Of a DNA stretch of 34,289 nt, positions 33,160-34,289 are shown in pieces. Where the stretch lies: positions 1-34,289 of the forward strand of contig JAFUAF010000003.1 in the NCBI GenBank assembly GCA_017460805.1. The letters run 5' to 3'. Made by a program: the position numbers and the translations under genes. How positions within the stretch are numbered: the first letter of the stretch is position 1; each line of letters starts with the position of its first letter. The DNA comes from Bacillota bacterium. GTDB lineage: Bacteria; Bacillota; Clostridia; Lachnospirales; CAG-274. The notes under the pieces are model-generated. The model was not told the origin of the DNA, did no database searches, and saw only the letters and a program-made list of their open reading frames with translations.

Positions 33160-34029
33160 TTATTTCTCCAATAGCTCAACATCTTTCGGCAGTTTAAAAA
33201 AGTGCATGAAAAACGTCACGAAAACGACCGCCGCCAAAACTCCCAAAATAACATTTGCACATATAAACGACTGATAATTCAGTCCTCTCAGCCAATCCGG
33301 AGCGACCACGCCCAAACAGCCTGGAGCAGTCCAGTCTCTTATCACGTACTGCAAATTTTCCGCATTTGGCGGGGAATACAGTATAAACCTTATATACTCG
33401 TTCCATGCGGCGGAGGCAAAAAACAGCCCTATCACCGCAAGCGGCGCACGCGAAAGCGGCAGCACTATCATAAAAAACTTGTCTATGGGCGTACAGCCGT
33501 CTATTTCCGCCGCATCCATTATACTCTGCGGCAGCTGCTCAAAATAATTCCTCAGCAGGAAGATATTTGCCGCATTAAGGCAAAGCGGCAGCACTATCGG
33601 CAGATACGAATATTGAAGCCCGAGTTTCTTCATAGCAAGATATTCGGGTATAAAACCGACATTGAACACCAAAGTCACAAGCAGCATATATCCAAACAGC
33701 TTTGCCCCCGGCATATCCCGCTGCATAAGTATATACGCGGAAATGCTTGATATAATAAGCCCGATAAGCGTTACAGCCGCAGTTGTGCCGAGCGACACCA
33801 GAAATGCCCGTTTTGTACGGTACATACCAAGCACTCTTTCAAACGGTATAAGGTCTATCCGACGCGGCAGCAGTTCAAGCCCGTAAGTGCCTTTGTTGCC
33901 AAGCGCCGACGACAGTATTTTCAGTATCGGCACAATGACCGCCGCACACAAAAACACCATAAACAGCGTGTTAAATATCAAAAACGCCTTTCTTGCACCC
34001 TTAGCCTTTTTAAAACCCGTTCCCCTCAT
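33160..34029 (-). CDS. Sugar-type ABC transporter permease (MalG/LplC-like)
   Basis: 289 aa. It has six likely membrane segments, starting near residue 16 (FLIFNTLFMVFLCAAVIVPIL) and ending near 275. The permease EAA loop is clear in DAAEIDGCTPIDKFFMIVLP (about 187-206), which docks to the ATPase. The layout and the last residues match the LplC/YtcP branch of carbohydrate permeases. A working importer needs a partner permease, a binding protein and an ATPase, none of which is in the window. The good promoter directly upstream argues against those genes being on the same transcript. Ribosome site GAGGG. It is followed at 5 nt by tmcAL, an unrelated function. Confidence 0.88.
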   Translation of the reverse strand: MRGTGFKKAKGARKAFLIFNTLFMVFLCAAVIVPILKILSSALGNKGTYGLELLPRRIDLIPFERVLGMYRTKRAFLVSLGTTAAVTLIGLIISSISAYILMQRDMPGAKLFGYMLLVTLVFNVGFIPEYLAMKKLGLQYSYLPIVLPLCLNAANIFLLRNYFEQLPQSIMDAAEIDGCTPIDKFFMIVLPLSRAPLAVIGLFFASAAWNEYIRFILYSPPNAENLQYVIRDWTAPGCLGVVAPDWLRGLNYQSFICANVILGVLAAVVFVTFFMHFFKLPKDVELLEK

Positions 34030-34076
34030 AAGATCACCCTCTTAAAAAACAAAAAGACTACACTTCCCTCATTACG

Positions 34077-34105
34077 ATTTTATCATTATCAATATAAAAT
34101 GTCAA
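34077..34105 (-). promoter_or_regulatory. Sigma-A promoter of the permease/tmcAL operon
   Basis: Minus strand TTGACA (34105-34100), 17-bp spacer, TAAAAT (34082-34077). It lies about 48 nt before the permease start. Confidence 0.8.
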
Positions 34106-34161
34106 TCAATATGTACTTTGAGTTTCCCCATTTTTTGCGCCGGGAAGTAAAATTGGAATTT

Positions 34162-34191
34162 AACACACTTTTGCTTTTGCAAAAGTGTGTT
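34162..34191. terminator. Perfect 13-bp hairpin, possible terminator
   Basis: AACACACTTTTGC and GCAAAAGTGTGTT form a perfect stem with a TTTT loop. No T-run follows on either strand, so it may be a recombination or RNA-structure element rather than a terminator. It marks the border between AT-rich sequence and the GC-rich end. Confidence 0.4.
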
Positions 34192-34194
34192 GGA

Positions 34195-34264
34195 GCGCAG
34201 GACTGGGAGCTGAGCCGCGAAGCGGCGATGCGATTCCTGCGCGACCCCTATAACGCGCTTGCGC
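34195..34264. other. GC-rich nested inverted repeats at the window end
   Basis: GCGCAGGA (34195-34202) pairs with TCCTGCGC (34235-34242), enclosing GCCGC-GAA-GCGGC (34214-34226). A further GCGC-TT-GCGC lies at 34255-34264. The stretch is far richer in GC than its surroundings and has no ORF with a ribosome site. It may be a dispersed intergenic repeat, a structured RNA or an element border cut by the window end. Confidence 0.5.
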
Positions 34265-34289
34265 GCCACTGTTTATAAGTAACTATTTA

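Overview
The window looks like chromosome of a low-GC, Gram-positive anaerobe of the class Clostridia, probably gut-associated. The reasons are: a HrcA/CIRCE-controlled groES-groL operon, dockerin and S-layer-homology (SLH) surface proteins, a 'stalk' (copper amine oxidase N-terminal type) secreted protein, strong AGGAGG ribosome sites, sigma-A promoters with 17-bp spacing, and standard use of TGA as a stop. I cannot name the genus from the sequence. No rRNA, tRNA or CRISPR array was seen.

Left third (1-9.5 kb): a decaying surface-protein island. It holds a secreted Calx-beta protein on the minus strand, a broken serine recombinase, and an IS4/IS1634-type transposase with in-frame stops. Two tandem plus-strand paralogues of a secreted beta-helix/dockerin protein follow. 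The first is intact; the second carries a nonsense codon just after its signal peptide and a one-base frameshift in its last dockerin. An IS1182-like element remnant and an SLH-domain fragment close the island.

Middle (9.7-23.6 kb): an APH-fold kinase, then a minus-strand cluster of two type-B carboxylesterases, two very similar YtcJ-like amidohydrolases and two membrane proteins. This suggests a duplicated hydrolytic pathway of unknown substrate. Next come a small plus-strand protein with a lipoprotein, then fucO (lactaldehyde reductase) and two membrane proteins, each with its own good promoter.

Right third (23.7-34.3 kb): mostly housekeeping genes. prfC is translationally coupled to a SUKH/Syd-like protein. 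A RelB/DinJ-type antitoxin without a visible toxin precedes a nitroreductase. Then come an EAL-domain c-di-GMP phosphodiesterase, groES-groL with CIRCE, the stalk protein, and a sugar-type ABC permease with tmcAL. The far right end is a GC-rich, hairpin-filled non-coding stretch.

The most unusual signal is a pair of homologous leader units on the minus strand, at about 2.11-2.40 kb and 19.05-19.28 kb. Each has a sigma-A promoter, a conserved AT-rich leader, a ribosome site, a 19- or 27-codon ORF, and a terminator-like or long-range hairpin. One lies upstream of the Calx-beta gene and the other upstream of a carboxylesterase. I do not recognise the element; a leader-peptide attenuator or a small mobile sORF/RNA element both fit.
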